Assembly (NCBI GenBank): GCA_045595785.1
Contig: JAZOBE010000044.1
Location: forward strand, 1 to 10,966
Direction of reading: 5' to 3'
Length of the DNA stretch: 10,966 bases
Source: SFLA01 sp045595785
GTDB taxonomy: Bacteria; Bacillota; Clostridia; Oscillospirales; CAG-382
Within the stretch, counting starts at the first letter, position 1, and each line of letters starts with the position of its first letter. This document shows positions 1 through 6,733 of this stretch, piece by piece. The notes under the pieces were generated by a model. That model did not search any database and was not told the origin of the DNA. It saw only the letters and a program-made list of their open reading frames with translations. The translations under genes were made by a program, and so were the position numbers.

Positions 1-1559
1 GCCCATTCAGCTCTATGAGCCTCGAAATACTTGAAGGGCGCGCCGTCAAGCTCAACGAGAGCCTTGCGGATAACGGGCTTGTCCTTACCGTGTCTTCTTT
101 CGATGTTCATCATCTTGGTCATAGGCATACCGCCTGCAACCCATTCTTCAGCGGGGTTGCTGAGGTTGGAAACCTTGGAGAGATAGCCGGTATAGCCATA
201 TTGGATAAGCATAAATGCGTTATAACCGAGAGAATAGCAATAGTCAGCGTCGAAGTTGGAGGGGAAAGCGCAACGGCCTTCATAGCCAAGGAAGTGGTGA
301 AGGGCGGAGAACTTGCCGTTATAGGTGCCTGCAGCCTTGCGAGCCTTGAGGTTATCCGCAACGAGAGCGGAGAAGAGCTTTTCGGACTCGATGAGAGAAA
401 CCTGAACGTTACCGTGGGGGTCACGCTCGAGGAAGAGCTGCTGCTGAATGGACTGGGGAAGAATTGCAAAAACAGCCATGGATTCCTTGGTCAGACCATT
501 CTCGATGAAAGCATACTTTGCATCCCAGGTAGGAAGCGCGTTGAATGCATCGGTCTTTTCGCCTGCAAGAAGCTCGTTGATCTCTGCAATAAGAACGGAG
601 AATTCGGGAACGAACTCAACGATACCTTCGGGAATGATAGCAACACCAAAGTTCCAGCCCTTTGCGGCACGGGTAGCTACGGAATCTGCAATATAATCAG
701 CGATCTCTGCCATAGACATCTTCTTTGCGGCAACTTCTTCGCCTACGAGACAGATGTTGGGACGGGTCTGGAGCGCACACTCAAGTGCAACGTGAGAAGC
801 GGAACGGCCCATTACCTTAACAAAGTGCCAATACTTCTTGGCGGAGTTAGCGTCACGCTCGATATTACCGATAATTTCGGAATAGGTCTTGGTAGCGGTA
901 TCGAAGCCGAAGGAGCACTCGATATCCTCGTTCTTAAGGTCGCCGTCAATAGTCTTGGGGCAGCCGATAACCTGAACGCCTGCGTTGTTTGCTGCAAAAT
1001 ACTCTGCAAGAACAGCAGCGTTGGTGTTGGAGTCGTCACCGCCGATGATAACGATAGCGGTTATGCCGTGCTTTTTGCAAACCTCTGCAACAACCGCGAA
1101 CTGCTCTTCGGTCTCAAGCTTGGTTCTGCCGGAGCCGATGATATCAAATCCGCCGGTGTTGCGGTACTTATTGATATATTCATCATCAAAAATAATATAA
1201 TCATCTTCCAAAAGGCCGGAGGGACCGCCCTTGAAGCCGTAAAGAACGTTGTCCTTATCGGTAGCCTTCAATGCGTCGTACAGACCGCAGATAACGTTGT
1301 GTCCGCCGGGAGCCTGTCCGCCGGAAAGGATAACGCCCACTACCTGCTTCTTTGCCTCGGAAGTGTTAACGCCCTTTTCAAAGGTGATCTCGTTCTTACC
1401 GTAGGTGTTGGGGAACAGAGCCTTTATCTTTTCCTGATCTGCAACGCTTTCGGTTGCGCCGCCGTTTTTAACGCAGATCTCGGAAATACCGTTTCTGAGC
1501 ATACCGGGAAGCTTGGGGGCATACTGGTATCTTGCCATCTGAAGGGGGGAAAGTTTCAT
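1..1559 (-). CDS. pfp: Pyrophosphate-dependent 6-phosphofructokinase, 3' end outside window
   Basis: Cytosolic glycolytic enzyme that phosphorylates fructose 6-phosphate to fructose 1,6-bisphosphate using pyrophosphate, reversibly. The minus strand gives 519 codons from the ATG at 1559 to the window edge. Visible motifs are SGGQAPGGHN (79-88), GSGRTK (142-147), GGDDS (173-177), PKTIDGDL (201-208), MGRSASH (250-256) and IIPEGIVEFVPE (309-320, approximate). In this family the second Asp of GGDD and the Lys of PKTIDGD favour PPi over ATP, and both are present (D176, K202). The long N-terminal region and overall size fit the long (~550-residue) plant-beta-like PFP clade, so only about 30 residues should be missing. 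AAGGAG lies 8 bases before the ATG. The codon-aligned opposite strand stays open across the gene, which means no TTA, CTA or TCA codon is used; this fits a highly expressed gene. Identification is firm. Confidence 0.95.
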   Translation of the reverse strand, partial: MKLSPLQMARYQYAPKLPGMLRNGISEICVKNGGATESVADQEKIKALFPNTYGKNEITFEKGVNTSEAKKQVVGVILSGGQAPGGHNVICGLYDALKATDKDNVLYGFKGGPSGLLEDDYIIFDDEYINKYRNTGGFDIIGSGRTKLETEEQFAVVAEVCKKHGITAIVIIGGDDSNTNAAVLAEYFAANNAGVQVIGCPKTIDGDLKNEDIECSFGFDTATKTYSEIIGNIERDANSAKKYWHFVKVMGRSASHVALECALQTRPNICLVGEEVAAKKMSMAEIADYIADSVATRAAKGWNFGVAIIPEGIVEFVPEFSVLIAEINELLAGEKTDAFNALPTWDAKYAFIENGLTKESMAVFAILPQSIQQQLFLERDPHGNVQVSLIESEKLFSALVADNLKARKAAGTYNGKFSALHHFLGYEGRCAFPSNFDADYCYSLGYNAFMLIQYGYTGYLSKVSNLSNPAEEWVAGGMPMTKMMNIERRHGKDKPVIRKALVELDGAPFKYFEAHRAEW

Positions 1560-1603
1560 TTTGAATTCTCCTTATATTTGCTGTTTTCAAAAATATTCAC
1601 GGT

Positions 1604-1632
1604 ATTATACCCCATTTTTAACCAAAAGTAAA
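1604..1632 (-). promoter_or_regulatory. Predicted sigma-A promoter of pfp
   Basis: Read on the minus strand, TTTACT (1627-1632) is followed after 17 bases by a perfect TATAAT (1604-1609). The predicted start of transcription would be near 1597, giving a leader of about 40 bases before the pfp ATG at 1559. Assignment is by consensus only. Confidence 0.7.
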
Positions 1633-1711
1633 TAGTATTTTTGTTTTTTTATAATATGTTGTAATCAAATGCCGAATATGTGCGAAAAATATTTTTTCAA
1701 AGAAAAGAAAA

Positions 1712-1733
1712 TCCTTTACAATTCCTTTACAAT
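1712..1733 (+). repeat. Perfect 11-bp tandem repeat, candidate response-regulator box
   Basis: TCCTTTACAAT occurs twice back to back (1712-1722 and 1723-1733). Read another way it is TTTACA-N5-TTTACA (1715-1720, 1726-1731). This one-helical-turn direct repeat matches the architecture bound by OmpR/PhoB-family regulators, for example the TT(A/T)ACA repeats of Bacillus PhoP. It lies 26 bases upstream of the TTGACA promoter of the lipoprotein gene. Regulatory function is inferred from the pattern. Confidence 0.5.
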
Positions 1734-1758
1734 TGAATGATATAATTAAAAAAAGCTA

Positions 1759-1787
1759 TTGACAAACACACCTTGCGGTTGTACACT
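1759..1787 (+). promoter_or_regulatory. Predicted promoter of the large lipoprotein gene
   Basis: A perfect TTGACA (1759-1764) is followed after 17 bases by TACACT (1782-1787). Transcription would start near 1794, almost exactly at the first base of the hairpin at 1794-1817, leaving a leader of about 100 bases. TATAAT boxes at 1741-1746 and 1861-1866 are possible alternatives with poorer -35 partners. Confidence 0.65.
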
Positions 1788-1793
1788 AAACGC

Positions 1794-1840
1794 GCAGGTT
1801 GGTAAGCACAAACCTGCATAAAAACGAATCTTCTTCGTTT
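1794..1840 (+). promoter_or_regulatory. Two hairpins in the predicted 5' leader of the lipoprotein mRNA
   Basis: GCAGGTT (1794-1800) pairs perfectly with AACCTGC (1811-1817) around a 10-base loop. AAACGAA (1822-1828) pairs perfectly with TTCGTTT (1834-1840) around a 5-base loop. Neither is followed by a T-run, so they do not look like terminators. The first would form the extreme 5' end of the predicted transcript, a position known in other mRNAs to slow decay. It could instead be a DNA operator. No known riboswitch was recognised. Confidence 0.45.
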
Positions 1841-1897
1841 CGGCACTATACGGTATGTATTATAATGTAATTGAAAATATATAAGGAGAAAAGTAAT

Positions 1898-3724
1898 ATG
1901 AAACGTTACGGGGCTTTGATTTTATTGCTGGTTACTTTGCTTTCCTTTACTGCCTGCGGAGGAAATACCGAGGAAAGCAATATATCCAATGAAGTTGGTG
2001 AAAACTCGGTGGCAACGCCAGATACCTCCAATCCCGAAACAAGTAAAAACGAAGAGGTTTCCGATAATGAAGTAAGCGAAGAGCCTTACGTACCCGACAC
2101 GAATGAGCACGGTGCTTTCAGAATATCAAGCATTGATGACGTGGCAGACGAAAACGGCACACGTTCTTACACTGTGTACGCTCCCTATACAGACACATAT
2201 ACGCTTGTGGGAGAGTACGTAACGGAAATAAAGCTTTCTCAAGGTGAAACAGTTGTAGCACAAGGTACAGAGTCTTTGAGCGTAAATCTTACCAAAGACG
2301 AGGTGTATACCTTAACTGTAAGTGCAGAGGCAAACGGTGACTTCAAGATCACCGTAACAGCAGAAAACCATGTCGTTACCCTGCCCTATGACGTACCCGA
2401 GCGCGATGAGTCCATCGAATACGACGTCTACGGAAACGATGACCTTGTTGCCGCAGAGGTAAACTACATAAAGCGCACAGGCGGCACGTATATTTACTCC
2501 AATAATCCCGAGCAGTTCGGCGCCCAGCACGTAGGCAAAGCCTTTATGCGAAATGAAGGACTCACCGGTGACGTTTACGTTACCTTTGAGCACGCAAACT
2601 ATTCCGGAAATAACGTTTACCTGGGTTATCAGCTTAAAAACAACTCGGACCACGACGTATATATTACCATCACCAACGTGGGATATCAATGGATAGGCAC
2701 TTGGTTCGGACAGCTTGCGTGGTATGATTTTTATAATACTTCCTTTGAACTACCCGACGATTATCTTAATGCAAACGGCGGAATTACATCAAAATACGCC
2801 CATCTCGATTATGCATACAAAAAATACGAGCCGAGAGTGTATCAGCCAACCACCTACCGTCTGCCTGCAGGAGAATATTTCTGGGTCATCGGCGGAACCA
2901 GCGCAGATGCATACAGAAATATTAACGTAGATAATTCCGCAAACCACCACGTAAACAATATCCGCTGTGCAAACGGCAACGTAAAGTTTACCGTAACAGG
3001 CGGCGAGGTGACAGGCACTATGTACTGCTATACCAACGCTTCTCAAGTAAAGGCAGAGCCTAAAGCACTTGGCTACGTTGCGGCAGGATATGCACAGCAG
3101 TATTCGGGAATCGGACACCACCACGGCGTTATTGACAACTTTATGGAATGGACCTTTAGTGATGACGATAAGGCGTGTATGCTTCCCGTAACATACACAA
3201 ACCTCTATGCAAGCTTTGTTCCCTCTGTGGGTCCCGCATATATGGAATACAAGAGCACCGAGCATACTCACAATACCACGACCTGGATGACACATCTTAA
3301 CCCACAGAACAACCACAGTGCGGTAGGCATGGATATGGTTGAGTTTATCTGGCATGACAATAGAGGCAACGAGATTGTAATTGACAACCACCACGCAGAC
3401 GGATGCGGTCAGCCTGCAAACACTGCCAACTGGATGATCGAGTATCAGGACCATTTCACCCTTATTAATCAAGGGGATACGGAAAGAACTATCGTTTTAC
3501 ATCTGCGCGATCACGGCACGCTTGCCATACTCGTGCGCGACAGCCAAAGCGGCGAGGTGCTTTCCGCCGATTATACTGCAGGCTTGGGTGAAAACAGCGG
3601 TGTATTCAGTAACTACACCTACGAAGTAACCGTTCCCGCACACAGCGTTAAGCAAATAACCCTTGATTACCTGCTTGTAGCTTGCTCTTACGGCAGCGTT
3701 ATCCATGCGGTAGAATTAAAATAA
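1898..3724 (+). CDS. Large histidine-rich secreted lipoprotein, function unknown
   Basis: This 608-residue protein starts at ATG 1898, chosen because AAGGAG (1883-1888) sits 9 bases before it. Residues 1-20 form a lipoprotein signal (Lys-Arg, hydrophobic core, lipobox FTAC with C20), so the mature protein should be anchored outside the membrane. Residues 21-70 are an acidic Ser/Thr/Asn/Glu-rich linker. Residues 73-165 show alternating beta-strand character reminiscent of PPC-like beta-sandwich domains, a tentative comparison. The rest is rich in Tyr, Asn, Trp and Thr, as in many secreted beta-rich domains. His is dense in 407-519 (HHH at 407-409, then H456, H458, H466, H473, H486, H498, H499, H519), which could bind metal, but no known catalytic motif was recognised. 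The gene is monocistronic, with its own promoter and a terminator just after the stop. It could be a binding protein or a degradative surface protein. Confidence 0.85.
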   Translation: MKRYGALILLLVTLLSFTACGGNTEESNISNEVGENSVATPDTSNPETSKNEEVSDNEVSEEPYVPDTNEHGAFRISSIDDVADENGTRSYTVYAPYTDTYTLVGEYVTEIKLSQGETVVAQGTESLSVNLTKDEVYTLTVSAEANGDFKITVTAENHVVTLPYDVPERDESIEYDVYGNDDLVAAEVNYIKRTGGTYIYSNNPEQFGAQHVGKAFMRNEGLTGDVYVTFEHANYSGNNVYLGYQLKNNSDHDVYITITNVGYQWIGTWFGQLAWYDFYNTSFELPDDYLNANGGITSKYAHLDYAYKKYEPRVYQPTTYRLPAGEYFWVIGGTSADAYRNINVDNSANHHVNNIRCANGNVKFTVTGGEVTGTMYCYTNASQVKAEPKALGYVAAGYAQQYSGIGHHHGVIDNFMEWTFSDDDKACMLPVTYTNLYASFVPSVGPAYMEYKSTEHTHNTTTWMTHLNPQNNHSAVGMDMVEFIWHDNRGNEIVIDNHHADGCGQPANTANWMIEYQDHFTLINQGDTERTIVLHLRDHGTLAILVRDSQSGEVLSADYTAGLGENSGVFSNYTYEVTVPAHSVKQITLDYLLVACSYGSVIHAVELK

Positions 3725-3742
3725 CTAAGCCAACAGCAAAAC

Positions 3743-3775
3743 AACACCGCCTGAAACGGCGGTGTTATTTTATTT
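3743..3775. terminator. Bidirectional terminator between convergent genes
   Basis: AACACCGCC (3743-3751) pairs perfectly with GGCGGTGTT (3758-3766) around a 6-base loop. On the plus strand it is followed by ATTTTATTT and ends the lipoprotein transcript. On the minus strand it is followed by GTTTTG and can end the FliB-like transcript, whose stop codon (3770-3772) overlaps the T-rich tail. Confidence 0.85.
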
Positions 3776-4678
3776 GGCAAATATTGATTTTATGGTTTGA
3801 GTGTTGTCCTCGGAGTATTCTATCTCCTCGGAAAGGATACGGGAAATAAGCACAAAATCCTCAAAGCTTTGGCATTCTTTATTGTTTACCGCCGATGCAA
3901 GCAAGCGCTCGCAAAAGAGGCAGAAGCCCAGACACTGTCGATACTCCTCTTCGTCATTCGCTTCGGTACAATGCCTGTATATAAAATATGCGAGAGCACG
4001 TTCAAGAAGCTTTTCAAATTCGGGCAAAGGAAAAACATCAGAAGAATATACGGAAAACAGTTGCTTATGTGACACATCGAGATATTCAAGCGAATCGATA
4101 ACATCACGCCACTCGCTGTCGGAAACAGACTTAAGCGAAAGCTCAAACTCACCGTAAATCTGTTTCAGCTTTTCCGAATACCCAATGCCCTGCCCTGACA
4201 GTATACCGTATATCCGCTCGCGAACAGAAACGGTATCAAACAAAGGGGGAAAGACTTCCCCATCCGTATCTCCGATGGGACAAAGCACATCATACCCGTC
4301 GGAGGACAGTATTATTCTGCAGGCTTCCTCGCACGCCATTCCCAGACCTGCTTCCATATGAAATCCGCAATCGTTGTAAAAGCGTGGGTGCTCACGGCAG
4401 ATATCGCAAAGATATTCCTCGCCCAGCGAAGTAATGATCCTGCACAGCCCGTTTTGGTCAAGATGAGGACAACGGTCTCCTGCCAGGAGACGGAAATGAG
4501 GAACTTCCTCGGTTTCTATACTTTCATTGATATTCTTACCATATCCCTGCGAAAGACCGCGGTATTTTGAAAGAGTATCTCCGTCAACGTCTATCTCCCA
4601 GCCGATACAACAGCTGTGAGTGCATTTATAGGCAATACATTTAAATTTATTATAATATTCGGGAGCGTAAAGCTTCAC
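3770..4678 (-). CDS. FliB-like (flagellin lysine-N-methylase family) Cys-rich protein
   Basis: This 302-residue protein starts at a GTG (4678) with a GAGGTGA ribosome site 6 bases upstream. The N-terminus has the family's signature: MKLYAPEYYNKFKC followed by C19, C23 and C24. Further cysteines are C70, C79, C91, C94, C104, C116 and C120, including CRI and CDIC motifs. This pattern fits the CxxCxxCC-type metal or Fe-S-binding domain of FliB-like proteins. Salmonella FliB methylates flagellin lysines, but many clostridial homologues occur without flagella, and nothing flagellar is visible here, so the substrate is unknown. The C-terminal half (about 150-302) is helical and poorly conserved by eye. 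The gene is alone on its strand, converges on the lipoprotein gene and ends in the shared terminator. Family assignment is fairly firm, enzymatic function is not. Confidence 0.8.
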   Translation of the reverse strand: MKLYAPEYYNKFKCIAYKCTHSCCIGWEIDVDGDTLSKYRGLSQGYGKNINESIETEEVPHFRLLAGDRCPHLDQNGLCRIITSLGEEYLCDICREHPRFYNDCGFHMEAGLGMACEEACRIILSSDGYDVLCPIGDTDGEVFPPLFDTVSVRERIYGILSGQGIGYSEKLKQIYGEFELSLKSVSDSEWRDVIDSLEYLDVSHKQLFSVYSSDVFPLPEFEKLLERALAYFIYRHCTEANDEEEYRQCLGFCLFCERLLASAVNNKECQSFEDFVLISRILSEEIEYSEDNTQTIKSIFAK

Positions 4679-4701
4679 TGAACATCACCTCATTTCAAAG
4701 G

Positions 4702-4730
4702 ATTATAGCATATAATCATTAAACTTACAA
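4702..4730 (-). promoter_or_regulatory. Predicted promoter of the FliB-like gene
   Basis: On the minus strand TTGTAA (4725-4730) precedes a perfect TATAAT (4702-4707) by 17 bases. Transcription would start near 4695, giving a short leader that holds the GAGGTGA ribosome site. The repeat at 4736-4757 lies five bases upstream of this -35, so a protein bound there could affect this promoter as well as the opposing one. Confidence 0.65.
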
Positions 4731-4792
4731 GCACTTTCACTTTTCCTTAACCTTTTAATATAAAACTATAGTATAATCATATTCAAAGGAGG
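4731..4792 (+). promoter_or_regulatory. Orphan promoter and Shine-Dalgarno, related to the two-component operon promoter
   Basis: This stretch has a perfect TATAAT (4772-4777), TTAACC (4747-4752) as a possible -35 with a long 19-base spacer, an 11-bp-spaced repeat (TTCACTTTTCC at 4736, TTAACCTTTTA at 4747) and a strong AAAGGAGG (4785-4792). It aligns without gaps to 6734-6795, the promoter and ribosome site of the response regulator gene, with 45 of 62 bases identical by hand count. No ATG, GTG or TTG follows at usable spacing; the transcript would run directly into the terminator at 4819-4856. It may be a remnant of a lost gene or a promoter for a roughly 75-base RNA. Confidence 0.6.
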
Positions 4793-4818
4793 AAACATCA
4801 ACAAATTAAACAGTAAGC

Positions 4819-4860
4819 AAAACACCGCCGAGCGAATTAACCCTCGGCGGTGTTTTAATC
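4819..4860. terminator. Strong bidirectional terminator, 14-bp perfect stem
   Basis: AAAACACCGCCGAG (4819-4832) pairs perfectly with CTCGGCGGTGTTTT (4843-4856) around a 10-base loop. It is symmetrical, with A-runs and T-runs on both sides. On the minus strand it ends the sigma factor transcript (stop codon 4861-4863). On the plus strand it ends the orphan transcript. Its AACACCGCC core is the same as in the terminator at 3743. Confidence 0.9.
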
Positions 4861-6444
4861 TTATCCCAAAACGATATACATAAGTGCGGTGCAATTGTCT
4901 ATATTAGTCGGAACCGTCAATATACCATCAGATACCAAATCATTGACACACATCCTTCTTATTTTATAGAATTCCATTCTGATATTATACCCAAGGTTGT
5001 CATGCAAAACCTTATGGCTGTACTTTCTGAAGATTTCTTCGACCTTATCATACGCACAGAGCATATTTTCCATAAGTTTATTATAATTTCTATGCTCTTG
5101 GAAAAGATGACCGATTTTATCCCACCTATTACTTGTTAGCACAAGAACATCGGAAACTATCTCCCCGCTATCGGATGTATGCGCAAATTTTCCTTCTATG
5201 TTCTCCCATACCTTTTTCTCAATATCGGAAAAAGATGACGTATGGCGTTTATTTCTAATACAGTCACACAACAGCAATATTTCGTCACGGTTCGGAGGGA
5301 ATCCGCCATAAACCCAAAACATATTTTTTCCATCTCCGTTTCCGTTTTGACCCATACCTACATCCTCAGGATATTCAAATATCTCGTATCCAACAAATCC
5401 CCAAGATTCGCCGTTAGCGCGTATAGGCGGGTCATAAACATTACTTTTTGCCTTGACAGAATGTTCAATTAAACGGTCGATAAGGTGAGGCACTAACCAC
5501 CAACGGATAATATTATCGTCAATGTGGTCTCCTGCAATACCGAGCTTTCGAATATCGTCAATCCTATCGTCCATAAACTCACCGATAAGTCTGCTTCTTT
5601 CCCTTGCACCCTGTCTTATAACATTATAAATTTCTATTTGACAATCTTTATCAAGTATAAAGAAATTGGTGATGTATTTATCCCCTTGTTTTTCAAGAAG
5701 AGTAGCTTGATGCAACATTTCAACTTCCTCCTCCATATAAGGAAGCGCAACGCCAAGCTCAATAGACAGTTCTTCAATCGTCGAAGGATTGTTGCTCGCT
5801 TGCAGTAAAATGTTGTTGGGTATTTTTCTGTTAACCGCTTTCCAAGGTAATCCGCTTGGTTGATCACCGCTTGCTACAAATCCAACATTTTCGGGATTAT
5901 AACTCCGTTTTCCAAATTTTCTTGCCATTTCCATACCTTCTTTCAAAATTTCTCTTGCACGGAAAAGCTTTGACTTGACCGTGTTTTCGGGTAGCGAGAG
6001 AAGCAATGCAATTTCACGAACGGTTTTATTTTCGATATAATAGGCAACGACAATATTGCGATAATCGCTTTTGATGAACGCCAACTCTCGTCGAAGCAGA
6101 GCCATTTGCTCTGTATGTAACACTTCATTAAGCACATTTGCGCATTTGTCTTCAAGCTCATAATCTCCGATATCGGAACCGGCTACCGACTCGTTTCGAT
6201 TATGTTTTTCTCTCGCCCATATAGAATAACGATTGCGTGCTATCTGCCAAACCCAAGCCGAAAAGCTTGTTGGGATAGTTCCCTTGTTCAAAGCCGTGAT
6301 AATTTGTAATGCTATATCTTGTGTCAGATCCTCGGCTTCTACATTGTTACCTGTCTTTTTAAGGCAAAAGTAAAACAGCTTGCCCATATAGTTTTCTGTA
6401 AATTCGTTGATAAGCTTATCACACATTTCATTCGCTTTTTGCAT
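4861..6444 (-). CDS. ECF-type RNA polymerase sigma factor with long C-terminal extension
   Basis: This 527-residue protein begins like an extracytoplasmic-function sigma factor. Region 2 is at about 10-80: AEDLTQDIALQII is the usual region 2.2 signature and FSAWVWQIARNRY the following helix. Region 4 is at about 115-172: TVREIALLLSLPENTVKSKLFRARE is its helix-turn-helix. Ordinary ECF factors end near 180. Here about 350 more residues follow: a likely winged-helix segment (about 209-262), then a mixed helical region with no membrane segment or signal peptide, containing a Gly/Asn-rich loop (362-374) and conserved-looking aromatics. In ECF groups with C-terminal extensions the added part often controls activity, so a cytoplasmic sensing role is plausible but inferred. 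No anti-sigma gene is adjacent. Start at ATG 6444 is supported by AAGGGGG 7 bases upstream. It is transcribed divergently from the two-component operon. Confidence 0.88.
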   Translation of the reverse strand: MQKANEMCDKLINEFTENYMGKLFYFCLKKTGNNVEAEDLTQDIALQIITALNKGTIPTSFSAWVWQIARNRYSIWAREKHNRNESVAGSDIGDYELEDKCANVLNEVLHTEQMALLRRELAFIKSDYRNIVVAYYIENKTVREIALLLSLPENTVKSKLFRAREILKEGMEMARKFGKRSYNPENVGFVASGDQPSGLPWKAVNRKIPNNILLQASNNPSTIEELSIELGVALPYMEEEVEMLHQATLLEKQGDKYITNFFILDKDCQIEIYNVIRQGARERSRLIGEFMDDRIDDIRKLGIAGDHIDDNIIRWWLVPHLIDRLIEHSVKAKSNVYDPPIRANGESWGFVGYEIFEYPEDVGMGQNGNGDGKNMFWVYGGFPPNRDEILLLCDCIRNKRHTSSFSDIEKKVWENIEGKFAHTSDSGEIVSDVLVLTSNRWDKIGHLFQEHRNYNKLMENMLCAYDKVEEIFRKYSHKVLHDNLGYNIRMEFYKIRRMCVNDLVSDGILTVPTNIDNCTALMYIVLG

Positions 6445-6509
6445 TTCCTCGCCCCCTTTCGCTTATATAGTGTGGCAATTTTCAATTTGGTTGCATTGAT
6501 TTTTAAAAT

Positions 6510-6537
6510 ATTATAACATAAATAAATATTTTGTCGA
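6510..6537 (-). promoter_or_regulatory. Predicted promoter of the sigma factor gene
   Basis: On the minus strand TCGACA (6532-6537, one mismatch to TTGACA) precedes a perfect TATAAT (6510-6515) by 16 bases. The predicted leader is about 60 bases. This looks like a housekeeping promoter; no clear ECF autoregulatory promoter was recognised. Confidence 0.6.
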
Positions 6538-6590
6538 GAATATATTAAGATTTAATCGTGCGCAAAATTTGGTACGCGATAGACAAAGAA

Positions 6591-6617
6591 ATACCGTCGA
6601 GGATTGCTCGGCGGTAT
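6591..6617. terminator. Hairpin, possible insulating terminator on the minus strand
   Basis: ATACCGTCGAG (6591-6601) faces CTCGGCGGTAT (6607-6617) around a 5-base loop, with one imperfect position. On the minus strand it is followed by TTTCTTTG, on the plus strand by no T-run. The right arm shares CTCGGCGGT with the terminator at 4843-4851. No gene reads into it from the right on the minus strand, so it may be an insulator or relic. Confidence 0.4.
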
Positions 6618-6733
6618 CAAATAGATTGATGCTCTTTTGATGATGTAGTAAACAAAAATAACTTTTTTTACAAATCATACTTCCGATATCACGGCAAAAG
6701 TAATTATTAGGTATTTGTTTTTTAAAAACACTC

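Larger units (their letters stand above)
1560..1897. other. Divergent intergenic region between pfp and the large lipoprotein gene
   Basis: This 338-base AT-rich gap has no credible ORF. It holds, from left to right, the pfp ribosome site and promoter (minus), a perfect 11-bp tandem repeat at 1712-1733, a TATAAT at 1741-1746, a TTGACA/TACACT promoter at 1759-1787, two hairpins at 1794-1817 and 1822-1840, a second TATAAT at 1861-1866 without a good -35, and the ribosome site of the lipoprotein gene. A TTG at 1871 would extend the lipoprotein by nine residues but has no ribosome site of its own. Confidence 0.75.

Noticed and set aside
15..1631. Plus-strand open frame of 538 codons covering the first 1.6 kb
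   Set aside because: It is the codon-aligned antisense of pfp, has no ribosome site and encodes a low-complexity Leu/Gly/Val-rich product typical of a shadow frame. The minus strand has clear phosphofructokinase motifs.
1861..1866. TATAAT close to the lipoprotein start as the main promoter
   Set aside because: There is no acceptable -35 at 15-19 bases upstream, and it would leave a very short leader next to the ribosome site. The TTGACA promoter at 1759 is better.
2789..3472. Minus-strand open frame of 227 codons
   Set aside because: It is antisense to the large lipoprotein gene, whose signal peptide, ribosome site and terminator fit the plus strand.
4797..4883. 28-codon frame starting at ATC after the AAAGGAGG
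   Set aside because: ATC is an exceptional start codon, and most of the frame lies in the terminator stem and in the end of the sigma factor gene.
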